From positions 14,764,088 through 14,828,087 of the forward strand of contig BRKX01000018.1 of assembly GCA_026008535.1 (NCBI GenBank): a stretch of DNA of 64,000 bases. The letters run 5' to 3'. Each line of letters starts with the position of its first letter. Position 1 is the stretch's first letter. The notes beneath the pieces were generated by a model. The model saw only the letters and a list, made by a program, of their open reading frames with translations. It was not told where the DNA came from and ran no database searches. Made by a program: the position numbers and the translations under genes. Shown here in pieces: positions 47,341-57,328 of the stretch. This stretch comes from Perilla frutescens (lineage: Eukaryota; Streptophyta; Magnoliopsida; Lamiales; Lamiaceae).

Positions 47341-47615
47341 GTATGCATATTAATTATTCTGTTTAATTGATAGTTAACATTTTTAGTCTTGTTTGATTTA
47401 CATTTGATTTTTTTATTAAGTTTAGTAGTTTACTTTTAATTATTTGCCTATAAATAATTCACTAAAAATTAGGTAGCCTAGATAATAAAAATTTATTAGC
47501 TTAGTACTTAGTGTTAATCACGATTACAGTTCATATGGATACGATACTCGATTTGCTAGCTTTATTGCATTGATCTATGTTAGTTGCAGTTAAGTGCATA
47601 AAAAATAGTGCATCA
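47341..47615 (+). repeat. old fragment of a B-family LTR (3' end)
   Basis: Matches the last ~250 bases of the element B LTR in diverged form: GGTAGCCTAGATAATA, GGATACGATACTCGATT, TATGTTAGTTGCAGTTAAGT, ending AATAGTGCATCA. No PBS follows. It is broken on its left where element D begins. Confidence 0.8.
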
Positions 47616-47644
47616 AAATGTATAATTATATCACTATTATTAGA

Positions 47645-47718
<74 letters not shown>
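47645..47718. repeat. palindromic (AAT)n(ATT)n microsatellite
   Basis: About 13-14 AAT units pass directly into about 10 ATT/TTA units, forming a self-complementary tract. Confidence 0.95.
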
Positions 47719-47719
<1 letters not shown>

Positions 47720-47823
47720 ACAAATGAAGAAATAAAACGGAAAAGTCCCTATCTGTCACACGACCAAACTTAGAAAGAGAATTATTATTTGTTCGCAAAA
47801 ACTCATGTGCATAAGATGTATAT

Positions 47824-48157
47824 GAGACGGTCAACGTGTTGACCGGGTTAACGCCGTTGACTCGGTCAAAGCGTTGACCAAAAAAATTGTAAAAATTGGT
47901 AATATTTTTTAGGGATACATTTGATACTTTTTTTAATTTCGAATGATACTTTTTAGTGTGTCAATTGATACTAATCTTAACAGTTTTTTTCTTTATTTTT
48001 TTATTCTGCGTAATACTTTTTATTGATACAAATGATACTTTTTAGCCTTTGAAATTATACTTTCAGTATTATGAATTGTACTAATTTTAACAGATTTTTT
48101 GATCAAAGCATTGACCGAGTCAACATGCGTTGACCCGGTCAACGCGTTGACCGTCTC
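47824..48157. mobile_element. MITE with W-box-rich inverted repeats
   Basis: The left arm GAGACGGTCAACGTGTTGAC... (47824-47880) is mirrored by ...GCGTTGACCGTCTC (48107-48157). Each ~55-base arm contains five TTGAC cores, counting both strands. The interior has repeated GATACTTTTTAG-like words. The tips may extend about five bases (ATGAGACGG / CCGTCTCAT). The target duplication is not clear. Confidence 0.75.
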
Positions 48158-48596
48158 ATGTACTGTACAAGAGACTTGCCCTTATTTGTTTATTCTTGGC
48201 CCATGAGATCCTTTTACAAAAAGTAATGCATCTTCTTCTTTTTTTTTGAAAGAAAAAGTGACACATCTTCAATTTTTTGTCATCTAATTCATACAGTTCA
48301 TTAGATAATATCCTAATTTATATGTTAACAATAATGAAATATGAGATGGAATACAAATATTAACGTTTGTTTGATATATGTGTGTGTGTCCTCCCCAAAC
48401 GTTATAGGATGGGGCTTATTTATAGACTATAGTCTTCATTGTTGAATTTTGTGGTCTAAGATACCCAGCAATCTAGCTAGAGGGCCATATTTTATTTTAA
48501 ATGAATCATTTTTATTCAACTCCTATGAATATGTACGTACTGCATTTTATTAATAATAGTACTACAATAAGAACAAACTACACGACCTATATATCT
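48158..48596. other. intergenic spacer
   Basis: Nothing recognised. Confidence 0.6.
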
Positions 48597-48606
48597 ATAA
48601 TAAAAT

Positions 48607-49161
48607 AGCAAATTTCATATTACTCTCTTGTGTTTTTCTGAAAAAATAAAAAAAATTCTTGTATTTTTCTGAAAATTAAAAAAAAACTATTTGTTTGATA
48701 AATAGTCTAACTATCTCTATTTGGAGAAAGTGAATTACACTTGCTAAAAAAGATAGTAGGATTTTTTTTTCTTTTTTTGCAATTTTTGTTATGAATAAAT
48801 ATATTTTATATCATTTGAAAATTATAGTATTTGGTTAAAGTACTACTTTCTAGCGATTTTAATAATTTCCTAAGTTTTCTCGTATTTTTTAACATATAAA
48901 TATATTTTATATTATTTAAAAAATTATAATATTTGTTCAAACTACTATTTAAAAACATTGATTATATTTAAAAAATAATATACAAATTGTAAAAATAAGA
49001 ATCATACACTTTTTTTAGCAGTAATTCAATCTCTTCAAAAGGATTTTTTTTTTTTTTTATGAATTATACAAAAAAGAGAGGTGTTTTGGACTATTTATTT
49101 AACACGTGATTTTTTATTTTATTTTTCAGAAAAATGCGGAGGAGTAATATGAAATTTGCCC
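48607..49161. mobile_element. MULE-type MITE (555 bp)
   Basis: The left end is AGCAAATTTCATATTACTC and the right end, read inward, is GGGCAAATTTCATATTACTC. The arms continue with TTTTTCTGAAAA and AAATAGTC blocks. An exact 10-base duplication ataataaaat lies at 48597-48606 and 49162-49171. No coding capacity. Confidence 0.85.
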
Positions 49162-49171
49162 ATAATAAAAT

Positions 49172-51484
49172 GATGTAAACTCATATTTCTTCAAACCATG
49201 GAATGGGAGAGACCGGACTAATCCAAAAGGATTCAAATTTCGAATTAATTTGCTGTGAAAATGGTTTCTATTTTTAATTATATTTTTCCTTATCATTTTA
49301 TTTATTGGATTTTCAAGAAAAAGAAAAATGCATAAATCAGCTTTCCTTTTTGGGCCAAGTAGTTAGCAATAATTTTGAGCTTGAATCAGAGGGCTGATGA
49401 CTTTTTACAACTTTATGCCTTCTATATGAAGAAAATGGTTTAGAAGTCTGTATATATAATTTTTTTGGAGAGAGAGTTAGGTGTGAGAGGTGAGGCATCT
49501 CAATCGAATTGACAGAGACAGGAGGGTAACTAACTGGTAATAATTGGTTAATGAAGGAAGATAGAGATAACACACTGACAAAATGATGGCAACTCAACAA
49601 CAATACTAACTGTGTCAATTGTATTGTATGTACTACCCACCTTCAATTCCTCCTCTCTCTCTCTCTCTCTCTCTCTCTCAACTGCTCTTTTCACCTTTTT
49701 AATTAATTTTATCCCCCACCCCAACTTGAATGTTCATATATCAACCTGTGGGCGAGTCTCATTTTTATGTTCCAAGGGATTAAAACTTGGTTACATTTTA
49801 TTGTGGAAGTCTGAATATTAAGTAGATCACCTTTATGCATGCACAATCGGATTATCTATTGGGTGTGAAGTAAGATGTTTGTGATCAAAAAGTCACAATT
49901 CGAATCTCATCAATACCTCATAAATCGAGAATGTTGCACGTGATTAATTTTTCTAGTGCCATTCGTCTCTCATACATAGTAGCAAGGTTACCCGGAACGC
50001 GTCTTCAAATAACGACCGCAGGCTTCTCTAGTTTCAAATCGAAAATTAAACGTCAAGTTAGAGGTTATGCTAGTCATTTGTGAGACTCTCAAACATGCAT
50101 GATTGAAATGTGGAGAACTCAACTCAATTTCAAATGGGTAAAAGTACTAGGTTTTGATGAGCTTGAGTAATCTTTATTAATAAGTCGATCACGGAATCAA
50201 CTTTAATTTAACATCACTTCTCTTTAACTAATAATTAAGCTGTGACTTGTATATTAATTCCTCGAGTGTTTCCCATCAATTAGCTAGTGTTCAGTACTGG
50301 TTCAATTAATAAAACAAAGGCATTTCAATAATTTTTATTTATTTTTTTAATCGGGGAAAAGGGAATGCGGATCTCGAACCAAAAACACTTTAAATTTACA
50401 TAAGAATTTTCACTGTTTTGACTTTTGATGTTTCTCTAATGGACGATATTAATTTTAAAATTTTGATATAGTGAGAAATGAAATGATCTCATCTGAAAAT
50501 TACTTCCGACAGTCGGGCACCAAAGTGAACAAAGCAGGTATATAATTTTTGACAAGAATAATGATGTTCTTCTTTGTTTAATATTTTTTTTAATATATTA
50601 TCAAATATGTTGGCTGTATTATTAATTTTAAAATAAATGTCACTTTTGTTAAGAGAAAAGTACTCAATTTTTCTGAATTGTGACATGATATGTGGACGTG
50701 GTGGAAATAAATTTTACTTAAAAAAAGAAAAGAAAAGAAATGAAAATCAAAGAAAATCCCATAATTGGAGCTTCTCAAATTGATATGACAGATTAGTTGT
50801 AGTAGAAATGGCAAGTTATATAAAGTAATAAAACAACACTAATTATCATAATTATTTTTTAATGTAATTTTTGCTGTGGCATTATGCAACCAATCAGGAA
50901 ACTTCTCACTCACTCTCGTGGGGTAGTTTTGTCATTTCACGAGTTTTGTGTGAGATCTACGAATAATCAATGCTTGTTCATTCGTCATTAGCTTCAAATT
51001 GGCTGTGGAATGTTTGTTGAGTTGACCAAATTAGTGCTCGGCAGGTGGGTTCAATTCCACTTTTTTTTTCTCTTTGTAATTGTGTTATTTCCGCGCAATC
51101 AAAGTAACTATATTTTATGAAGAAAAAAGAAAAAAAATGTTAAAATAGCCAAAAGAGAAGGTGTATATGAACTTGAGAGTACCCTTCTCGGATGCATATG
51201 CACTTGAGAATTTTCAAGTGACTGAAAAATATATCATTATCTTTTTTACTATAAAAGAATTTTGCTATTTGATTCTGACTATAAATATTCATAATCATTG
51301 TTATCAAAATACCTATAAATAGCTACTGTGGACATCTTTTAGAAATAATTAAGAATTTTATTACTCCTAATGATATTTCACAAGACGTTTGACTTGAGAA
51401 TCTCATGATTGGATTAGCATCTAAGTACATACAAAAACAATTGATTGCATTTTCAAAAACCTCAATAAAAAAAAATGTTGATTA
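49172..51484. other. intergenic spacer
   Basis: No gene supported. (CT)n at about 49654-49680. A segment at 49860-49930 contains a B-box-like ATTCGAATCTC and may be a decayed SINE, but no A box, tail or duplication is clear. Confidence 0.55.
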
Positions 51485-51623
51485 ATATATTCTAGGGATG
51501 GCAATCGGGTACGGCGGGCACGGATAGTGGCTATCCATGCCCGTACCAGCCACCCGACCCGCGATCCGCGACGGGTACCTTCCGCCACCCGCGGATACCC
51601 GTTACCCGTCGGGTACCCGTCAA

Positions 51624-51805
51624 AAGCTGATTCCGAAGCCACTGTGGTTATTGGGATAGCAAAGATATCACAAGCTATGAGGTGAAGCGTAGGATAATGT
51701 GTCCCAGTCACCTTCCACCAACCAAGTATATCAAAATTTTCGTCAACACAAGGAAGATTATCCGCTTCCAAATAGCGATCCAACTCATTTTTTGATCTTA
51801 CAACA
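51624..51805 (-). pseudogene. hAT transposase dimerisation (hATC) fragment
   Basis: Minus strand reads RSKNELDRYLEADNLPC then FDILGWWKVTGTHYPTLHLI, ACDIFAIPITTVASESAF. This is the conserved hAT C-terminal dimerisation domain. After SESAF the sequence passes straight into subterminal hAT repeats, so the last ~50 residues are deleted. At the other end the open frame is cut by the insertion of element C at 51806. Confidence 0.92.
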
Positions 51806-53201
51806 TGATAAACCCTTGTTTTTCAATGGTTTTCATGCATTTTGAAGTCTATTTGGATAGTAATTGATGGGCATTGCATGTAGGAATTAACAAGTTTCGC
51901 ATAATTCTCTATATTTTGTGCAGTGTCACGTATTTGCTCATTTTGAAGGGATTTGATGCCATTTATTTTATAAGACTGAATTGAGCTTGAAAACTACCTA
52001 AGAAGATAGAGGATCAAGTCAGGAGCGCGCTGCAACTTGAATCGAGTCAATCGGATGAGAAACGAGTGAGAACGGAGCAAAACAGTGAAGAGTGTCGGGG
52101 GGCGAAGATGGCGCACGGCCCGTGCACCAAGAATCCTTAGCGCACGGACCGTGCGGGTTCTTAAGAAACTAGAACAATGAGTTACGCGCGGCCCGTGTGC
52201 GAGAAAGCCCTTAGTGCACGGACCGTGCACCGTGAGGCGGTTTGTGGCGGATTTTTTTCTGTTTCCTTGTTCGACTCCAACACCCATCCAAATTCGGCCC
52301 AAACTATTTAAGGCTTCTTTGAGCATGAAAATCACACAACTTTTATCCTATAGAGAAAGAGCAGAGACACTGTAGAGAAGACATAGAAGAGACCATCGAG
52401 AGATTGAAGAAGCGCATCATAGACTAAGTTTATTTTATACTTTATTCAATTAGAACTATCATGTTGACTACTTTTGTTTATTTATTTCCTTTGGATTTTG
52501 AATACAACATGAGTAGCTAAATTCTTTGAGATCCTAGAGTTGTTGAATGTTGATGGATTTATGATTTGACGTAATTTATTGTTCTGTTCTATTTCTTATT
52601 TATGCATCCTTGTTTATGGTTGTCCTTTGTGAATGAATTGATCAACATTTACAATTGTGTAGTTAATTTATTATTCACTCAAGAGAGATTAATAGATTGA
52701 TGGATTATGATTGCATAACACGAGTCTGGTAGATTGAGAGATTGGTAGGTGTCGTGAGGAGAATAAATCTGAGGTACTAATTGGAGTTAGATAATAATTC
52801 AAAATCGAGAGATAAGAATTAGAATCTAATCTACGTCTAGAACTTACTCGAGAGAGAGGGCCTAGATAATTTAGTGATTCTCCTATAGGATTTAGAATTA
52901 AATTGGTTTAATAAATTCTCTGAAAGTTGGGAAATCCATTTAGTATCAACACCATAGGATCTGTTCCCTCATCTGTTTATCCAGTTTTCTCTGCTTGATT
53001 TTATTTATTTATTTTATAGCATTTTAGTTAATTAAAATTAATCTTAATTTTGGTTCTCTAGATAAAGTAAGACAATAGAATTGGGTAATTAGCTGTTTTG
53101 CATAGCCAGACTCTGTGGATATGACCTTGATCACCATTATTTTGCTATAAATTACCTCGTGCACTTGCGAGTAGTATTTAGATGAAATAAAATACCGACT
53201 A
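51806..53201 (+). repeat. 5' LTR of element C (1396 bp)
   Basis: Starts TGATAAACCCTTGTTTTTCA. It ends ACCGACTA where the 3' LTR has ACCGATCA. The flank caaca (51801-51805) is matched by caaga (58719-58723). The TATA-like CTATTTAAGG is at about 52303. Upstream lie palindromes near 52113-52125, 52141-52155, 52186-52200 and 52214-52230. It shares with B a conserved block (GATAGAGGATCAAG, then GAGAAACGAG and GAACGGAGCAAAAC). Confidence 0.93.
52113..52230. promoter_or_regulatory. GCACGG-N-CCGTGC palindrome cluster (C 5' LTR)
   Basis: Four sites: GCACGGCCCGTGC, CGCACGGACCGTGCG, GCGCGGCCCGTGTGC (imperfect) and GTGCACGGACCGTGCAC. The repeated cluster in the 3' LTR starts at about 57633 with several substitutions. 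Same core and position as in element B. Confidence 0.82.
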
Positions 53202-53207
53202 AGTTTT

Positions 53208-53225
53208 TGGCGTCGTTACCGGGGA
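53208..53225 (+). other. primer-binding site of element C
   Basis: TGGCGTCGTTACCGGGGA, two transitions away from the tRNA-Asp-type site of element B. Confidence 0.85.
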
Positions 53226-53448
53226 CTGGCGTTATTGACGGCTAATATTTAATCTATTTGTTGAGCTTTAATTTAGAGTGTATTTTTATTTTATTTCCGT
53301 ATTTTAAGTTTTTCTATCTGTTTAGTTTAATTCTCTCTGTTGGTTTCAGTTTTATCTGGTGTTTGGCAGGTAGTGTATTAATTTAAGATCTAGAGGTTCA
53401 ACTGACTTAGTACCACTAGACCCTGAGATCGAGGCTTTTGCAAGACAC

Positions 53449-54216
53449 ATGAACACAGAGAGAATCAGAGTTGAGAGGATGGCAGCCACTAGAGAAGAGG
53501 AGATGGCTGCTATGCGCCAAGAGATAGAGGCGCTAAAGGCATTGCTGCAGCAACAACAACAGCAAGAGCAGCCTGCAGCCGCACCACCAATCCGACAGAC
53601 TTTGGAACCTGAGGATACTGGACACTATGGTGGACTGAAGATGCCGGCTATCGATGCTAACAACTTCGAGCTAAAGTCGGGACTCATTCTGATGGTGCAG
53701 TAGAATCGATTTGGGGACGGAGCACTAGAGGATCCGCATGCGCATTTGGCGTAATTCCTTGAAGTATGTGGAACTGTCAAGATGAATGGAGTTGGAGCAG
53801 ATACTATCCGGCTTCACCTTTTCTTGTTCTCTCTGCGAGATAAGGCAAAATTATGGTACCACTCTTTAGATGCTGACTCAGTCACGACATGGTCTGAGCT
53901 ATGTAAAAAGTTCCTAGCCAAATATTGTCCTCCAAGTAAGACACTGAGGATGAAAAATGAGATCACGCAGTTCAGACAGTTCGATCATGAGCCTTTGTAC
54001 GAAGCATGGAAAAGGTTCAGAGATCTCATCCGGAAGTGCCCAATACATGGATTCCAGCCTGATCAACAGATGTGCTACTTGTACAATGGTCTGATGGAGG
54101 GCACTCGAGACAGAATTGATGCAGCTGTGGGAGGTGCGTTGTTGGAATTATCTGCAGAGGAAGCCATTAAGTTTTTGGAAATGATAGCTGCGAATAGTGC
54201 TCAGTGGCCATCTTAG
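53449..54216 (+). pseudogene. gag of non-autonomous element C
   Basis: Start of one long frame (53449-55761) that never shifts but carries 11 stops. The upstream start codon seen in B appears lost here. The N-terminus is coiled-coil-like (MAATREEEMAAMRQEIEALK) with a Gln run. The capsid domain shows MNGVGADTIRLHLFLFSLRD, WYHSLDADSVTTWSELCKKF, YEAWKRFRDLIRKCPIHGFQ. Stops in this part are at 53701, 53752 and 54214. No zinc knuckle is found in this frame up to the protease. Confidence 0.9.
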
Positions 54217-55761
54217 AGGAATTCAGTTTGCAGAGTAGTAGAAGTCTCAGCCTCTTCTGATGATTTGAAGGAATTAACAGCGCAGATGCCCACCATGGCG
54301 AAAGCCATCACTTTGTTGACTAAGAACAGCTCGATGCCCTCTGAAATGGCATCAGATCAAGTTGCAGCAGTTCAAGATAATATGGCCGATATGAACTATA
54401 TGCAAGGTCGAGGGCACAACAACAATTACTGACTAAATCAAGGAGGGAACCCCTACAATCAGTTTGGGCAGCGAAACAATGACAAGTTGAGTTATGGCAA
54501 CCCCAATAACTTTCAACAGCCGCCGTCTAGGTTCTCCACCACAAATGGGGTGATTAATGAAGAAAAGAAGTCGGATTTGGAAGAAATTACGGGTTTCTTT
54601 ATGACTGCTACCAAATAGAAGATGGATGTTGAAGCTGCGAAGGTGGACAATCTGACAATTGCATTCAACAAGTTCACTGTCAACACGGGGGCACAGCTAA
54701 AGTCTATGGAAACTCATATTGGTCAGTTGGCTAAGATTATTGGAAGCCAGTAGCAAAAAGGCCAATATCTGAGTAATACAAAGGTAAACCCGAAAGAACA
54801 GTGCAATGCAATCCATGTGTGACGTGGCATAGATGAAGCGGGTGAGCAAAAGACTGCAACTGTTGCTGAAGAGGCGCCAGAGCCCAAATATGTGCCCCCG
54901 TCTCTATATGTTCCTCCATTGCCATTTCTCCAACGACTAAAGAAGCAAGAGAAGGAGACTTAATTTGCCAAATTTCTCTAGATCTTCAAGAAGTTGTCAA
55001 TTAATATCCCATTTGTGGAAGCTCTTGAGAAGATGCCTAAGTATGCACAATTTATGAAGAGGATTTTGGCTAAGAAGAAGAAGATCGGAGAAAGGAAAAT
55101 GGCGCATTTGATAGAAGAGTGCAGTGCAGTGATACAGAAATCAGTGTCAACGAAGTTGAAAGATCTGGGAAGTTTTTCTATCACGTGCACCATCGGAAGC
55201 TCTCACTTTAGTAAGGTGCTTTGTGATTTGGGAGCTAGCATTAATCTGATGCCTCTGTCTGTATATCAGCAGCTGGGAATGGGCCCGTTGAAGCCAACAA
55301 CTGTAACTTTGTAGCTAGTTGACCGGTCTCTGAGATCCCCAAGGGGAATTGTTGAAGATGTGCTGGTGAAGGTTGGAAAATTTATTTTTCCAATCGATTT
55401 TATTGTGCTAGACATGGAGATAGATCACTGAGTTTCTCTAATTTTTGGGAGGCTGTTCTTTACCATGATGGGCGTGGTTGTTGATGTGAAGAAAAGGGCT
55501 CCATTGTTGCAAGTGGAAGATGAAAGTGAAATTTTCACTGTTTATCGACCACTTGAAAGCTCGGCACATGAGGAAGCAAAGATGATCGCAGTGCTACAAG
55601 CCCCGATTAATTCGAAGAGGCCGCTCAAAGAACGAGAAGAGAAGAAAACAAAAGCTAAGAAACATAGTGGAGAGCATTGGGGACGAGCCGTTATGATATC
55701 CCCAAAAGAGTTGATGAGACGTGGATTGGTGTGGCGTCGGGCTTCACCAAATCCTCCTTAG
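54217..55761 (+). pseudogene. protease half of the C polyprotein
   Basis: Continues the gag frame with stops at 54430, 54616, 54751, 54820, 54961, 54979, 55312 and 55429. An Asn/Gln-rich segment (NQGGNPYNQFGQRNNDK) is followed by the region IFKKLSINIPFVEALEKMPK and the retropepsin SITCTIGSSHFSKVLCDLG (active site DLG), then ASINLMPLSVYQQLGMG and VLVKVGKFIFPIDFIVLDM. It ends soon after the protease. No RT or integrase follows. Confidence 0.88.
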
Positions 55762-57328
55762 CCAGTTTTTAAGAAGATGTCGAGCTCGAGACAATAAATC
55801 AACCGCTGATTGGATGCAACCTAATATTGTGGTACTTTATTTTTGTTTTGTGTTTTTTTTTATTTCTTTTGTGCTCTTCTTTTCTCTAATTTTCGTGCAG
55901 GTTAAAAAAAAGTAGGGCCTTCAGTTTCCTCAGCCTCCACCTCGGTGAGTTTGTTCTTCAGGATACTTCACTTTTTTTTCCCTCCAAACTTATTCTCCTG
56001 ATGTGTGAATAAGTTTGGGGGAGGGGACTAGTGTGGTAGTATCCTGAATTTATCTGTTTATTTATTTTATTTAGGTTGTTATTTTTGTTGTTTTGTTTTT
56101 AGGAGTAGTTTGATGTTGTTTTTTATTATCTCTAGATTTCTCTATCTATTTGAAAATGGTTTGTATTGAGATATCGGAGAATATTTGTGGATATGAGAGT
56201 ATGAAGTTGTGGAAACTTGACTAGCTGATAATGAGATTGTGTTTATTTGAAAAATTGCTAATTGGGTATGTGATGAGGAATTGCTTTGCACTTTGATAGA
56301 TTCATAGATTTATGCATTTAAAATGTGATTGAGCATGAGAGATTTTGAGCCTAAGACTTGTAGTGTTATTCGTTTCTGGTGTGATTATCAATCTTGTGTG
56401 TGATCTCTAGAACTTGCCTTCATATCTCTCTCGAGACTACGTGTTGTGTGCTGATAGTTGAAGATGATTTAAGGCCATTCTTGTTAGCCAATTTTTATCC
56501 ATAAACTTGTCCTGATAAAATAATTATCCTTGGACAGCCACATTGAGCCTTAAAGCCTATTTATTTGAGTTACATTTTCATTAAAAATATGTGGAGAAAG
56601 GATAGTTGAAAAATTATGGAATAATGGGTAGTTGGGATTGATGTTGAGGTTCTTTAGCCCTGAAAATTGGTATGGATTTAGATGCTCGCATTGATCACTT
56701 CAAAGAAGTGAAGAAAAAAAGAACAAAAAAGAAAAAAAAAAGAAAAAAAGAGCATAGAAATTAAAAATTATACCAAGGAAATTAAATGAGACTCAAAGAG
56801 TCTAATTGGGCTAGAAATTAAGTGAACATTGGAGAAGGGTGAAAATGTTAGAAGATGATCCAAAAGGATTCTACTATGGAGTTGGAGTGTTATTTGTTTG
56901 GAGGGCGTCGGAGTTATTTTAACTAGTCACTTAGCCAAAATTTTCCCACCTTAGCCGAAGCCTATATTACAACCAATGACAAAGTCTTTTTTGATTCTTA
57001 CTTTGAAGCACACATTTTTGTGGTGGAGAGACGAGATTGATTGTAAGCCTATGGTGGATTATATGCATTGAATTGATTTCGAGTGTAAACACGTCCTTTT
57101 AAACACTTGTGTGATGAGAGAAAATACACACCCGGAGAGGTTCACTATTTTTTTGAAGGCATAATTTCTTTGAGTTTATCTTTGTGCATTGTTGTTTTGA
57201 TTTATATACTTGATTGAGCAAAAAAAAAGTTTATTCTCTGAAGCAATGCACGTTTGACGATCCACACTTTAGTTTTTTCATGTTTTTCAGATGTTCGAGG
57301 ACGAACATGTCTCTAAGTTTGGGGGAGT
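55762..57328 (+). other. non-coding 3' region of element C
   Basis: Parallel to B: hairpin-like segments at 55779-55792 and 55808-55825, an inverted repeat around a polypurine tract (55981-56024), an A/G-rich stretch (about 56710-56755), a hairpin ATGTTCG/CGAACAT at 57291-57308 and the 3' polypurine tract TAAGTTTGGGGGAGT (57314-57328). No coding signal. Confidence 0.78.

Noticed and set aside
50340..50420. GGTTCGAGATCC-like B box on the minus strand suggesting a SINE
   Set aside because: No A box at the right distance and no target duplication could be found.
51994..52335. 113-codon minus-strand frame in the LTR of C, repeated at 57515-57856
   Set aside because: Falls in the LTR promoter region with no domain; a by-product of the GC-rich palindromes.
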